Origin: Amycolatopsis methanolica 239
Lineage (GTDB): Bacteria; Actinomycetota; Actinomycetes; Mycobacteriales; Pseudonocardiaceae
DNA: 64,000 bases
Direction of reading: 5' to 3'
NCBI RefSeq assembly: GCF_000739085.1
Contig: NZ_CP009110.1
Span: 4,092,001-4,156,000 of the forward strand
Both the position numbers and the translations under genes were made by a program. The stretch's first letter is position 1; every line of letters begins with the position of its first letter. Shown here piece by piece: positions 8,532-17,259 of this stretch. The notes under the pieces were generated by a model. It made no database searches, was not told where the DNA came from, and saw only the letters and a program-made list of their open reading frames with translations.

Positions 8532-11500
8532 ATGGAGCCGCTGGCCGACGGGGTGTACGAAGCTGTCCGGACGCACCGGCTTGACCGGGCGCTCGAAGCC
8601 GCGCGGGGGCGCTTCACCCCGGAGTTCAACGCCGTGGACGACGCGGATGCGCCGGACGTGATCGCGCGTCACGTGGCCGAGGCCGTGCGCCGGGTGATCG
8701 CCGACGAGCCCGACGGCGGCAGGCGGGTGGAGCTGGCCAACCGGGTGCTGAGCCAGCTGGCCGCCGAGGACGAGCGGTTGACCGACGCGTTGCAGCAGCT
8801 CATCGCGTTGAGCGAAGTGACCGGCACCGGCGCGCGCAAGCACATCCGGCCGGTCACGCCGCTCTCCCAGGCCGCGTTGCTCACCAACGCCAGGGAGGAG
8901 CCCAGCCTGTCCGCCGAGCTGCGCGCCGAACTGGCGAGCGCAGACCGGGTCGACCTGCTCTGCGCGTTCATCCGCTGGCCGGGGCTGCGGCTGCTGGAGG
9001 ACGTCCTACTCGATCTGCGCGACCGCGGCGTGCCCTTCCGCGTGCTGACCACGACGTACGTGGGTGCGACCGAGCGGCCCGCGATCGACCGTCTGGTGCG
9101 GCGGTTCGGCGCCGATGTCCGGGTCAGCTACGAGACCCAGTCGACCCGGCTGCACGCCAAGGCGTGGTTGTTCCGCCGGAACTCCGGCTACGACACCGCG
9201 TTCGTCGGCAGCTCGAACCTCTCCCGCTCCGCGCTGGTGGAGGGCCTCGAGTGGAACGTCCGGCTCTCCGGCGTCGCCACCCCCGAACTGCTGCGGAAGT
9301 TCGAGGCCACCTTCGACACCTACTGGGCGTCCAGCGCCTTCGTTCCGTACGACCCGGAGACCGACGCGGACCGCTTCGACGACGCCCTCCGGCAGGCCGG
9401 ACGCCGCACCAGCGCGCCGGCCACGATCAGCCTGGCCGGGCTGGAGGTCCGCCCGCTGCCACACCAGCAGGAGATCCTCGAAGCGCTCGAGTCCGAGCGC
9501 CAGGTCCACGACCGGCACCGCAACCTCGTGGTGGCCGCGACCGGCACCGGCAAGACGGTGATCGCCGCCCTCGACTACCGGCACCTGCGCGCCGACGGCG
9601 ACCTCACCCTGCTCTTCGTCGCGCACCGCAAGGAAATCCTGCAGCAGGCGCTCCGCGTCTACCGCGAAACGCTGATCGACGAAACGTTCGGCGAGGCTTA
9701 CGTCGGCGGCGCACGGCCGGAGCGGTGGCGGCACGTGTTCGCCAGCATCCAGGGTCTGCACGCGCACGGCATCGAGAAGCTGCCCCCGGAACACTTCGAC
9801 GTCGTGGTGGTCGACGAGTTCCACCACGCCGAAGCGGCGACCTACCAACGGCTGCTCAACCACCTGCGCCCCAAGGAACTCCTGGGGCTCACCGCCACTC
9901 CGGAGCGCGGCACCGGTGGCGACGTGCGGGAGATGTTCGGCGGCCGGACGGCGTTCGAGCTGCCGCTGTGGGAGGCCCTGTCCGCGGACCTGCTGATCCC
10001 GTTCCACTACTTCGGCGTCGCGGATGGGACCGACCTGGCCGGCGTGGAGTGGAAGCGCGGCCGGTACGACGTCACGGGTTTGGAGCACCTCTACACCGGC
10101 AACGACGCCCGCGCGGCGAAGGTGCTGAAGGAACTGCGGGACAAGGTGACCGATGTGGGAACCATGCGTGCCCTGGGGTTCTGCGTGAGCATCGCGCACG
10201 CCGAGTACATGGCGCGGGTGTTCCGGCAGGCCGGGATCAACGCGTTGGCGGTGTCCGGGAACAGCTCGCCGGGCGACCGCGAGCGCGCCATCACCGCGCT
10301 CCGGGCACGGGAGGTCAACGCGTTGTTCGCGGTCGACCTGTTCAACGAGGGCCTGGACATCCCCGAGGTCGACACTGTGTTGTTCCTGCGGCCCACCGAC
10401 AGCGCGACGGTGTTCCTGCAGCAGCTGGGCCGCGGTTTGCGACGCGCACCGGGTAAGGCCGTGCTCACGGTGCTGGATTTCATCGGCCAGCACCGCAAGG
10501 AGTTCCGGTTCGACACGCGGTACCGGGCGCTGACCGGGGCGAGCCGGCGTGGGCTGCAGCGGCAGATCGAGCAGGGCTTTCCGTTCCTGCCCGCCGGCTC
10601 CCAGGTGGTACTGGACCGGGTCGCGCAGCAGATCGTGCTCGACAACGTCCGCACGCAGCTGCGCTTCACCCGCGCCCAACTGGCGGCCGACGTGCGGTCG
10701 CACGGCGATCTTGCGCTGACCGGGTACCTGGAGGCCGCCGACCGCGAGCTGGTCGACGTCTACCGCGGCGGCGGTTCGTGGACCGGGTTGCGGCGGGACG
10801 CTGGGCTGCCGGTTCCGCCCGCCGGTCCGGACGAAGGCGGGCTGCTGCGGCGGATGGCCGCGTTCACGCACGTCGACGATCCGGAGCGGGCCGAGGTGTA
10901 CCGGCGTCTGGTCGCCGTGGACGGGCCGGCCTACGAGGAGCTCACCGAACGGCACCAGCGGCTGGCCCGGATGCTGCTGTTCACGCTGTGGCCGAAGCGG
11001 CGCGATTTCCCGTCCTACCGCGCAGGTCTTGAGCACCTGCGCCGGCATCCGGCCGTGTGCGCGGAGATCGACGAGCTGCTCACCCTCGGGCTGGACCGCG
11101 CCCGGCACGTCCCGGCCTCGCTCGGCGAGGGGCTGCAGCACGTTCCCCTAACCAGTCACAGCCGCTACCGGCGGGAAGAGATCCTCGCCGCGCTGGGCCA
11201 CGCGACCCTGCAGCGGGTGCCGGGCAATCACGTGTCCGGCGTCGCCTGGTGCGAGGACACCAGGACCGACGCGCTGCTGATCAACCTGCGCAAGAGCGAG
11301 AAGGACTTCTCCCCGACCACGATGTACCGCGACTACGCGATCAGCCCCGAGTTGTTCCACTGGGAGTCGCAGAACGCGACCTCGCTGGACTCCCCCACCG
11401 GCCGGCGCTACCTCCAGCACCGCGCGCAGGGCAGTCACGTGGTGCTCTTCGTGCGCGAGACGAAGACCGACGACCTCGGGGCGGCGCCGTTCGTCTGCCT

Positions 11501-11612
11501 CGGTCCCGCGTCGTACGTGGAGCACCGCGGCGAGCGGCCGATCGCGATCACCTGGCGGCTGCACCGTCCGATGCCCGCGGACGCGTTTTCGGTGGCGAGC
11601 GTCGCCGGGTGA
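8532..11612 (+). CDS. PLD nuclease - DEAD/DEAH helicase - DUF3427 protein (SauUSI-like Type IV restriction enzyme)
   Basis: 1,026 residues. Order of domains: helical N-terminus (1-110); phospholipase-D-type nuclease (~120-265) with a single HxK motif (His208, Lys210) and GSSNLS ending at about residue 231; superfamily-2 helicase with Walker A ATGTGKT (Lys341), DEFH (428-431), GLTATPER and motif VI QQLGRGLRR (630-638); then a long C-terminal DUF3427-type region to the end. This is the layout of SauUSI, which cuts DNA carrying 5-methyl- or 5-hydroxymethylcytosine in an ATP-dependent way, with DUF3427 reading the mark. No methyltransferase is adjacent, as expected for Type IV. An ATG at 8499 is an alternative start. 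Family assignment is strong; the modification specificity is inferred. Confidence 0.87.
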   Translation: MEPLADGVYEAVRTHRLDRALEAARGRFTPEFNAVDDADAPDVIARHVAEAVRRVIADEPDGGRRVELANRVLSQLAAEDERLTDALQQLIALSEVTGTGARKHIRPVTPLSQAALLTNAREEPSLSAELRAELASADRVDLLCAFIRWPGLRLLEDVLLDLRDRGVPFRVLTTTYVGATERPAIDRLVRRFGADVRVSYETQSTRLHAKAWLFRRNSGYDTAFVGSSNLSRSALVEGLEWNVRLSGVATPELLRKFEATFDTYWASSAFVPYDPETDADRFDDALRQAGRRTSAPATISLAGLEVRPLPHQQEILEALESERQVHDRHRNLVVAATGTGKTVIAALDYRHLRADGDLTLLFVAHRKEILQQALRVYRETLIDETFGEAYVGGARPERWRHVFASIQGLHAHGIEKLPPEHFDVVVVDEFHHAEAATYQRLLNHLRPKELLGLTATPERGTGGDVREMFGGRTAFELPLWEALSADLLIPFHYFGVADGTDLAGVEWKRGRYDVTGLEHLYTGNDARAAKVLKELRDKVTDVGTMRALGFCVSIAHAEYMARVFRQAGINALAVSGNSSPGDRERAITALRAREVNALFAVDLFNEGLDIPEVDTVLFLRPTDSATVFLQQLGRGLRRAPGKAVLTVLDFIGQHRKEFRFDTRYRALTGASRRGLQRQIEQGFPFLPAGSQVVLDRVAQQIVLDNVRTQLRFTRAQLAADVRSHGDLALTGYLEAADRELVDVYRGGGSWTGLRRDAGLPVPPAGPDEGGLLRRMAAFTHVDDPERAEVYRRLVAVDGPAYEELTERHQRLARMLLFTLWPKRRDFPSYRAGLEHLRRHPAVCAEIDELLTLGLDRARHVPASLGEGLQHVPLTSHSRYRREEILAALGHATLQRVPGNHVSGVAWCEDTRTDALLINLRKSEKDFSPTTMYRDYAISPELFHWESQNATSLDSPTGRRYLQHRAQGSHVVLFVRETKTDDLGAAPFVCLGPASYVEHRGERPIAITWRLHRPMPADAFSVASVAG

Positions 11613-11631
11613 GTCGTTCTCAACCTCCCGA

Positions 11632-11684
11632 TTGACAACGCTACCCCGAACCCCCTACCGTCGTCCTCAACCAAGTAGTTGAGG
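11632..11684 (+). promoter_or_regulatory. Promoter and probable ArsR operator
   Basis: TTGACA (11632-11637), an 18-nt spacer and TACCGT (11656-11661) form a good promoter. CCTCAAC-N6-GTTGAGG (11665-11684) is a perfect dyad placed at the expected transcription start, just before the ArsR start codon, so self-repression is likely. Confidence 0.65.
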
Positions 11685-11691
11685 AACCACG

Positions 11692-12048
11692 GTGGACGAG
11701 ACGACCGAGCAGCTCAACCGCGTGTTCGCGGCCCTCGCGGATCCGACCCGGCGCGACCTGGTCGCCCGCCTGGCCGCCGCGGACGCGACCGTCGGCGAGC
11801 TGGCTGAGCCGTACGACATGAGCCTCCAGGCGATCTCCAAGCACGTGAAGGTGCTGGAGGAAGCCGGCCTGGTGACGCGCAGCAAGGTCGCCCAACGGCG
11901 GCCTGTCCACCTCGACGCGGAGGTGTTCGACCTGATGACGAAGTGGATCGAACGCTACCGCCGCACGGCCGAGGAACGGTACCGGCGCCTGGACGCCGTG
12001 CTGTCCCGCATGTCCGGCACCGACCAGCCCCAGGAGGACGCATCATGA
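11692..12048 (+). CDS. ArsR-family winged-helix repressor
   Basis: 118 residues from GTG 11692 with GAGGA upstream. FAALADPTRRDLVARLA and SLQAISKHVKVLEEAGLVTR are the characteristic first helices and recognition helix of the ArsR/SmtB fold. No cysteine cluster for metal sensing is visible, so this belongs to the non-metal group that usually controls an adjacent AHSA1/SRPBCC gene. It overlaps the next gene by ATGA, forming a three-gene operon with the SRPBCC and DinB-like genes. The dyad overlapping its leader is the likely binding site. Confidence 0.92.
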   Translation: MDETTEQLNRVFAALADPTRRDLVARLAAADATVGELAEPYDMSLQAISKHVKVLEEAGLVTRSKVAQRRPVHLDAEVFDLMTKWIERYRRTAEERYRRLDAVLSRMSGTDQPQEDAS

Positions 12049-12533
12049 CCAGCACCCGTCAGGAAGCCCGGATCGTGGCGGCCGACAAGGTCCCGACGAT
12101 CGAGATCATCCGCGAGTTCGACGCGCCACCCGCGCACGTGTTCCGCGCCCACGTCGACCCCGACCTCCTCGCGCAGTGGGTCGGGCCACACTCGCTCACC
12201 ACGCGAATCACCAAGTGGGACGCCCGCACCGGCGGCGAGTGGGCCTTCGCCAACGACCGGGACGGCGAGGAAATCGCATCGTTCTTCGGCAGCTTCCACG
12301 AGGTGCGGCCGGACGAGCGGATCGTGTGGACGTTCGCCTACGAGGGCGATCCCGACGGCGTCGCGCTGGAGACGATCACCTTCGAGGCGATCGACGGCGG
12401 CCGGACGCGGCTGACCACCCTCAGCGTGGTCAAGGACTTCGAGACCCGCGACGGCATCCTGTCCAGCGGCATGGACGTCGGGGTCAACGAGGGCTACGAG
12501 AAGCTCGACGCACTGCTCGCCAAGGGAGCCTGA
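12045..12533 (+). CDS. SRPBCC (AHSA1-like) domain protein
   Basis: 162 residues starting at an ATG that overlaps the arsR stop. IIREFDAPPAHVFRAHVDPDLLAQWVGP is the typical first strand and helix of the START/Bet v1-like fold, and the C-terminal helix ends NEGYEKLDALLAKGA. The fold makes a hydrophobic cavity for small lipophilic ligands. Members of this ArsR-coupled group are widely conserved in actinobacteria, but their ligand is generally unknown; a role in xenobiotic binding or degradation is only a guess. It is co-transcribed with the flanking genes. Confidence 0.9.
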   Translation: MTSTRQEARIVAADKVPTIEIIREFDAPPAHVFRAHVDPDLLAQWVGPHSLTTRITKWDARTGGEWAFANDRDGEEIASFFGSFHEVRPDERIVWTFAYEGDPDGVALETITFEAIDGGRTRLTTLSVVKDFETRDGILSSGMDVGVNEGYEKLDALLAKGA

Positions 12534-12535
12534 AG

Positions 12536-13087
12536 ATGACACCTGCCCAGCAGCACGCGCACGACGCGGCCCGCTTCACCGAGCTGGTCGAGTCCGCGGG
12601 CCCCGGCGACTGGACCCGGCCCAGCCCGGTCCCCGGGTGGACCGCGCTCGACGTCGTGAAGCACCTCGTCGAGTGGTCCCGCGGCTTCCTGCGCGGCGCC
12701 GGGATCGAACTCGCCGCCCTGGACGTCGAGGCCGACCCGGCCGGCGCCTGGAAGCAGCACGCCGCCGACATCCAGGCGATCCTCGACGACCCCGCCGGGC
12801 GCGTGCTGAGCAACCCGCACACCGGCGACAAACCCGTGGACGAGGCGATCGACCAGTTCTACACAACCGACGTCTGGATGCACACCTGGGACCTGGCCAA
12901 GGCGCTCGGCCGCGAACCCGACCTGGGCCAGGACCGGTGCGCTGCCACGCTCGCCGGTATGCGGCCGATCGAGCAGCTCCTGCGGAACAGCGGGCAGTAC
13001 GGTCCCGCGGTGCCCGTCGCAGACGACGCCCCGCCGCAGGACCAGCTGATGGCCTTCATCGGCCGCGACCCGGCCTGGCGCCCCTGA
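12536..13087 (+). CDS. TIGR03086-type DinB/mycothiol-dependent-fold protein
   Basis: 183 residues; ATG 12536 sits 2 nt after the previous stop. It has the four-helix DinB/maleylpyruvate-isomerase fold: WTRPSPVPGWTALDVVKHLVEWSRGF holds the first probable metal-binding His, and TTDVWMHTWDLAKALGR holds the second. Proteins of this fold in actinobacteria use mycothiol or bind divalent metal for thiol-transfer reactions. The C-terminus ends in the usual LMAFIGRDPAW. It is the third gene of the arsR operon, ending just before a terminator that also lies at the lysG stop. Confidence 0.88.
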   Translation: MTPAQQHAHDAARFTELVESAGPGDWTRPSPVPGWTALDVVKHLVEWSRGFLRGAGIELAALDVEADPAGAWKQHAADIQAILDDPAGRVLSNPHTGDKPVDEAIDQFYTTDVWMHTWDLAKALGREPDLGQDRCAATLAGMRPIEQLLRNSGQYGPAVPVADDAPPQDQLMAFIGRDPAWRP

Positions 13088-13090
13088 CGA

Positions 13091-13109
13091 GCCGTCCACT
13101 CAGGACGGC
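13091..13109. terminator. Short bidirectional terminator hairpin
   Basis: GCCGTCC / GGACGGC (13091-13097, 13103-13109) with a 5-nt loop between the convergent operon and lysG; it covers the lysG stop codon. Confidence 0.6.
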
Positions 13110-13999
13110 AGTGCGTGCAGCGACTCCGCGGCCGCCGCGGTGATCGTGTCCGCGACGAGCGCGAGCGCGCGCACGTCCAGTTTCCACTGCTGCCAGTACA
13201 ACGGCACGTCCCAGTGCAGGCCCGGTTCGAGTTCGACGAGGGCGCCGGACTCCAGGAGCGGCCGGGCCTGCGGCTCCGGGACCAGGCCCCAGCCCAGGCC
13301 GGCCGCCACGGCGTCGCGGAAGCCCTCCGACGTGGGCACGTGGTGCCGGTGCTCCGCGGCGTCCACACCGGACAGTGCGCGCACGAAGAGGTCCTGGAGT
13401 TCGTCGGCCTGGTCGAAGACGATCACCGGCGCGCCGGGTAGCCACCGCCGGAGCCGGCCGGACCGGTGGCGGGCCAGGAACTCCGGGTTCGCCGCGGGCA
13501 GGTAACGCGCGAGCCCCAGCGGGCGCACGAGGCAGCCGGCGACCGGGTCGGGCGACGAGGTCACCGCCGCCATCACCCGCCCCTCCCGCAGCAGCTCAGC
13601 GGTCCGCGTCTCGTCCTCGCGGTACAGCTCGAAGCACACCGGCGGATCACGCGGCACCCGGAGGACGGCGGGCAGGAACCAGGTGGCGAGCGAATCGGCG
13701 TTCACCGCGATGGACAGGCGCGCGGGGCCGGGCTCGCCGGCGATCCCCAGCTCCCGCCGCGCGTCCTCGTTCAGCGCGGCGAGCTGGCGCGCGAACCGCA
13801 CGACGACCTGCCCGGACTCGGTCGGCCGGACCGGTTTGGTGCGCATCAGCAGCACCCGGCCGACGCGCTGCTCGAGGGTCTTGATCCGCTGGCTGACCGC
13901 CGACGGGGTGACGTGCAGGGCCGCGGCGGCGGCGTCGAACGTGCCCTCGTCGACGACCGCGAGCAGCGTCCGCACCTGGTCGATGGGCAACTCGGTCAT
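13100..13999 (-). CDS. lysG: LysR-family ArgP/LysG regulator of the adjacent exporter
   Basis: 299 residues. IDQVRTLLAVVDEGTFDAAAAALHVTPSAVSQRIKTLEQRVG is the LysR winged helix (residues 5-47); the remainder is the periplasmic-binding-like effector domain. The regulator is divergent from a lysE-type gene with a 69-bp gap, the arrangement of Corynebacterium lysG-lysE, where LysG activates lysE in response to Lys, Arg or His. The start ATG at 13999 keeps the normal distance to the HTH. The AT-rich gap with TACGTA near 14015 is the likely binding region. Confidence 0.9.
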   Translation of the reverse strand: MTELPIDQVRTLLAVVDEGTFDAAAAALHVTPSAVSQRIKTLEQRVGRVLLMRTKPVRPTESGQVVVRFARQLAALNEDARRELGIAGEPGPARLSIAVNADSLATWFLPAVLRVPRDPPVCFELYREDETRTAELLREGRVMAAVTSSPDPVAGCLVRPLGLARYLPAANPEFLARHRSGRLRRWLPGAPVIVFDQADELQDLFVRALSGVDAAEHRHHVPTSEGFRDAVAAGLGWGLVPEPQARPLLESGALVELEPGLHWDVPLYWQQWKLDVRALALVADTITAAAAESLHALPS

Positions 14000-14068
14000 C
14001 ACGTCTGCTAATGATACGTAAAAATCTTTAGCTGGACTACGCATGGCCCGCTGCTTAGCGTGGGTTTC

Positions 14069-14710
14069 GTGAACGTCCTTTCCGCAGGTCTCGCCGGGTT
14101 CGGCACGGGCCTGTCCCTCATCGTGGCCATCGGCGCGCAGAACGCGTTCGTCCTGCGCCAGGGCGTGCGACGGCACGCGGTGGCCGCCGTCGTCGCGCTC
14201 TGCGCCGCCTCCGACGCCGTGCTGATCTCGCTCGGCGTGGCCGGGCTGGGCGCCGTGGTGACCGCCTGGCCTGCCGCCCTCACCCTGGTCGGCCTCGCCG
14301 GAGGTGGTTTTCTGATCTGCTATGGCGTCCTCGCTGGGCGGCGGGCGCTGCGCCCGGCGGCCATCGGGTTGACGACGAGGGGCGCCGCGGCCGGTTCGCT
14401 CGGGTCGGCCGTGCTGACCTGCCTGGCGATGACCTGGCTGAACCCGCACGTCTACCTGGACACGGTGCTGCTGGTCGGTTCGGTCGCCGCGGACCGCGGC
14501 GACCTGCGGTGGATCTTCGGTCTTGGCGCGATGGCCGCCAGCCTGGCTTGGTTCGCCTGCCTCGGCTACGGCGCGCGGCTGCTCAGCCCGGTGCTGTCCC
14601 GGCCGGGCGCGTGGCGGGCGCTGGACGTCCTCGTCGCGGTGACCATGCTCCGTGATGGGCACGATGCTGCTGGCCCGCGCGCTGTGACGCCTCAGCGGGC
14701 GCGCTCGTAG
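14069..14710 (+). CDS. lysE: LysE-type basic amino-acid exporter, frameshifted in the last ~12 codons
   Basis: A ~205-aa six-helix membrane protein. LSLIVAIGAQNAFVLRQG is the LysE hallmark near the N-terminus, and TWLNPHVYLDTVLL is the conserved central motif. The start is placed at GTG 14069 (MNVLSAGLAGF); GTG 14060 is possible, and no good ribosome site is visible, so a leaderless transcript may be used. The frame as written reads to 14710, but near 14651 a single extra base separates VTML from VMGTMLLARAL, which ends at TGA 14687 as relatives do. The last helix is therefore disturbed unless this is a sequence error. Confidence 0.85.
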   Translation: MNVLSAGLAGFGTGLSLIVAIGAQNAFVLRQGVRRHAVAAVVALCAASDAVLISLGVAGLGAVVTAWPAALTLVGLAGGGFLICYGVLAGRRALRPAAIGLTTRGAAAGSLGSAVLTCLAMTWLNPHVYLDTVLLVGSVAADRGDLRWIFGLGAMAASLAWFACLGYGARLLSPVLSRPGAWRALDVLVAVTMLRDGHDAAGPRAVTPQRARS

Positions 14711-15132
14711 GTGGTCTCGATCGAGTAGTCCTTCGCCGGCCCGGTGACCCGCATGCGGACGGTGAAGCGGTCGTCGTCCGGGAACTCGTAGTGGCCGGCG
14801 TAGGTGTCCCGCCCGCAGAGGTGCACGTCGGACGCCGCGGCCTGGTTGAGCCGGAGCACGTGCAACGTCCGCGGCGGCCCCGGTTCGGCGAAGCAGATGC
14901 GGATCAGCCCCGGCTCCAGCCGGTAGTGGTACTCGCGGTAGACGTCGAGGACCTGCCCGCCGTCGAGGGTGAGCTTCCCGTCCTCGCGGTAGTGCAGCAG
15001 ATCCGGCCCGCCGGGACGGAACCGGGCCGATCCGGTCATCCGGCCCAGGCCGGGCAGGGTCCTGGTGATGGTCCACTCCCCCGGCAGGGCCGCGAAGAGC
15101 CGCGCCTCGTCGTCACTGGGCGGGTTGTGCAT
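14692..15132 (-). CDS. DUF6314 family protein
   Basis: 146 residues, convergent with lysE. The sequence (LPGEWTITRTLPGLG, SARFRPGGPDLLHYREDG, YRLEPGLIRICFAEPG, HLCGRDTYAGHYEF) matches a small conserved family of about 150 residues, probably a beta-barrel lipocalin-like fold. There is no signal peptide or membrane segment. Function is unknown; the fold suggests binding of a small molecule. Placement next to lysE appears incidental. Confidence 0.75.
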   Translation of the reverse strand: MHNPPSDDEARLFAALPGEWTITRTLPGLGRMTGSARFRPGGPDLLHYREDGKLTLDGGQVLDVYREYHYRLEPGLIRICFAEPGPPRTLHVLRLNQAAASDVHLCGRDTYAGHYEFPDDDRFTVRMRVTGPAKDYSIETTYERAR

Positions 15133-15177
15133 ACGACCAGGATGCCCGAGGTCCGGGACGGCCGTTCGGGAACGACA

Positions 15178-16047
15178 TCAGTCCGGACGGACACGGCGGT
15201 CTCCCGAGTTCGCGGATGCGCCGGGGGTTTGTGCGGCTCGCATGTGACTTGTCGCCCACTCGAGTGCGTAGTCGGCCACGCGTTCCCAGCCAGGCTCGAC
15301 GCCGGTGAAGTGTGAGCGGTCGGGAAACTCGCAGATTTCGGTCGTCGCCGCGGAGTTGCGGTACTTCTTCGCGTTCGAGCGGATCACTGAGGGCGGCATC
15401 AGGTGGTCTTTGCCGCCGATGATGAACAGCAGCGGGGCACGGTCATCCAGGTCGTAGTCGACCCAGGTCTCCTGGTGGCCTGGCTTCCAGTTGGCTATCA
15501 GGCCGTAGGCCCATACCCAGCTGCCAGGCGCCGGGATGTGGAGGCGGTCGTACGCCGCGTCGGACTCCTCCCGGCTGCAGGTGTTGGCGAACGCATAGTG
15601 GAACTGCTCTTTGGTGAAGCCCACTGCGCGGTGCCGGTTGGCCGGGTTGGCGAGGACCGGGAACAGCGATTTGATCTGCGACGGCGGGTTGATCCGCACA
15701 CCCTCGGGTGGGGCCGAGTCGATCACCGCGGCGGCAGCACCCAAGCCACGGTTGACGAGGAGTTGGGTGAAGGTCCCGCCGAAGGAGTGGCCCATGATGA
15801 TGGGTGGGGTATCAACGCTTTCGACTACGTCGACAAGGTGCTCGAGTGTCGCGGGGACCGTCACATCGGCGATGATCTGAGGGTTTTGGCGCAACGCCTC
15901 CACTTCGATCTCGAATCCCGGATACGTCGGAACGATGACCTCATGGCCCTTTGCGCGGTAGTACTCCGCCCAGCGATCCCAGCTCCGGGCGGTCATCCAA
16001 AGCCCATGGATCAGCACGATCGGGACCCTTGGCGTCGCCTCGTTCAT
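15178..16047 (-). CDS. Alpha/beta hydrolase
   Basis: 289 residues from ATG 16047, supported by AAGGAA about 6 nt upstream. IVLIHGLWMTARSW provides the oxyanion-hole HG, IIMGHSFGG is the nucleophile elbow with Ser, and the probable acid and His are in GGKDHLMPP and FPDRSHFTGVEPGWE. The cap region contains NRHRAVGFTKEQFHYAFANT. This subgroup is common in soil bacteria and usually annotated only as alpha/beta hydrolase; the substrate cannot be inferred. It appears monocistronic. Confidence 0.9.
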   Translation of the reverse strand: MNEATPRVPIVLIHGLWMTARSWDRWAEYYRAKGHEVIVPTYPGFEIEVEALRQNPQIIADVTVPATLEHLVDVVESVDTPPIIMGHSFGGTFTQLLVNRGLGAAAAVIDSAPPEGVRINPPSQIKSLFPVLANPANRHRAVGFTKEQFHYAFANTCSREESDAAYDRLHIPAPGSWVWAYGLIANWKPGHQETWVDYDLDDRAPLLFIIGGKDHLMPPSVIRSNAKKYRNSAATTEICEFPDRSHFTGVEPGWERVADYALEWATSHMRAAQTPGASANSGDRRVRPD

Positions 16048-16207
16048 GGTGTTCCTTCCGTTGTCGAGTTCAGCAACCGTCGGAACACGCGATTGTCGGA
16101 ATCCTCGGACAGCGATCGCCTCGCCTCGAAGGGATGAAGTCACGGCTCGCGGTCGAAGCCGGCCAGGTCGGGATGTGCACCGATGTGACGCAGCTCCCGC
16201 GCGGAAA

Positions 16208-17259
16208 TCAGCGCCCCTGTGGGCTGCCGTCCCAGCCGAGGTGCGGGGCGACCGTCCGCGCGGCGTCGGTCAGCAGCTGCACGTTCTCCGCAAGCCCGAA
16301 CGCCGGTGGGAGGAACAGGACGATCTCCTCGGCGGCCGCCTGGCCGGGGTTGGCGAGCACGGCCTCGGTGACCTCGTCGGGTGTGCCGTGGAAGACCGGG
16401 CTGATCCGCATCCCGGCCGGCAGGTCCGCGCCGATCACCGGGGTCAGCACCCCCTTCGGGCGGGACGCGCCCATGCCCTCGGTGCGCCGCTGCCGGTCGT
16501 AGGCGGCGTAGGTTTCTCGCAGCCCGGCGATGGTGCCGGCCAGGATCGAGGCGGCGACGGCGACCGGCGGCGGCTCGCTGCCGTGCTTGTCGCGCCAGGT
16601 GGTGCGGTAGACGTCGATCAGCCGCGCCTGGTGGTCACCGAAACTCGCGCCCTCCGGGACGTCGTGCAGCACCGTCCCGGTCATCAGCCCGATGCCGAGT
16701 CCGGCCGCCCGCGCCGCCGACCCGAGACTGCCCGCGCCCTGCCGGATCGGGACCGCAGGCCCGGGCTGTGCGGCGTGACCCGCAGCTGCGTGCCCACCGG
16801 CGCGCCCTGCCCCGGCCCGTCCACGATGTGCAGCGCCGCCCCGGCGATCGCGTCGAGGAACCGCTCCTGCCTCCGCTCGGCCTCGGTCCGCGCGTCCGTG
16901 CCGACGGCGCCGAACACCGCGTCCCAGCCGGCGTTGCCGCTGGTGGACACGGCGAGCTGGAGGCGGCCGCCGATGAGCAGGTCCGTCGTGCCCGCGGCCT
17001 CGGCCAGCAGCACCGGGTCCTGGTAGCGCATCGGGATCACCGCGCTGCCGAGCGTGATGCGGTGCGGGTGCTGCCCGGCCGCGGCGAAGAACGGCAGCGG
17101 CGAGGACAGGTAGTGGTCGAAGTGCCGCTGGTAGGCCCAGCCGGACTGGTAGCCGAGCGCCTCGGCCGCCCGGAACAGCTCGATGCCCTCCCGCAGCCCC
17201 GCGCCCGGGTCGTCGCTGAACGACACCCGGGTGTTGAAACCGAGCCTGCGCCCTGTCAC
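16208..17259 (-). pseudogene. LLM-class flavin-dependent oxidoreductase, one frameshift
   Basis: GTG at 17259 overlaps the stop of the ABC ATPase gene. The first ~170 residues (LGFNTRVSF, ITLGSAVIPMRYQDPVLLAEAAGTTDLL) are in one frame; near 16747 the frame changes and continues MTGTVLHDVPEGASFG to 16208. One missing base in a CCCG context restores a ~350-aa bacterial-luciferase-like monooxygenase using FMNH2 or F420H2. LLM enzymes placed behind peptide-type ABC transporters often act on the imported compound, for example sulfonates, sulfides or amines. Confidence 0.8.

Noticed and set aside
9006-11141. A 711-codon open frame antisense to the helicase gene
   Set aside because: Composition is that of a reverse-strand shadow; the plus-strand helicase has all its motifs.
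14640-14710. Programmed frameshift in lysE
   Set aside because: No slippery heptamer or downstream structure; similar single-base shifts occur in many unrelated genes of the window, so error or mutation is simpler.
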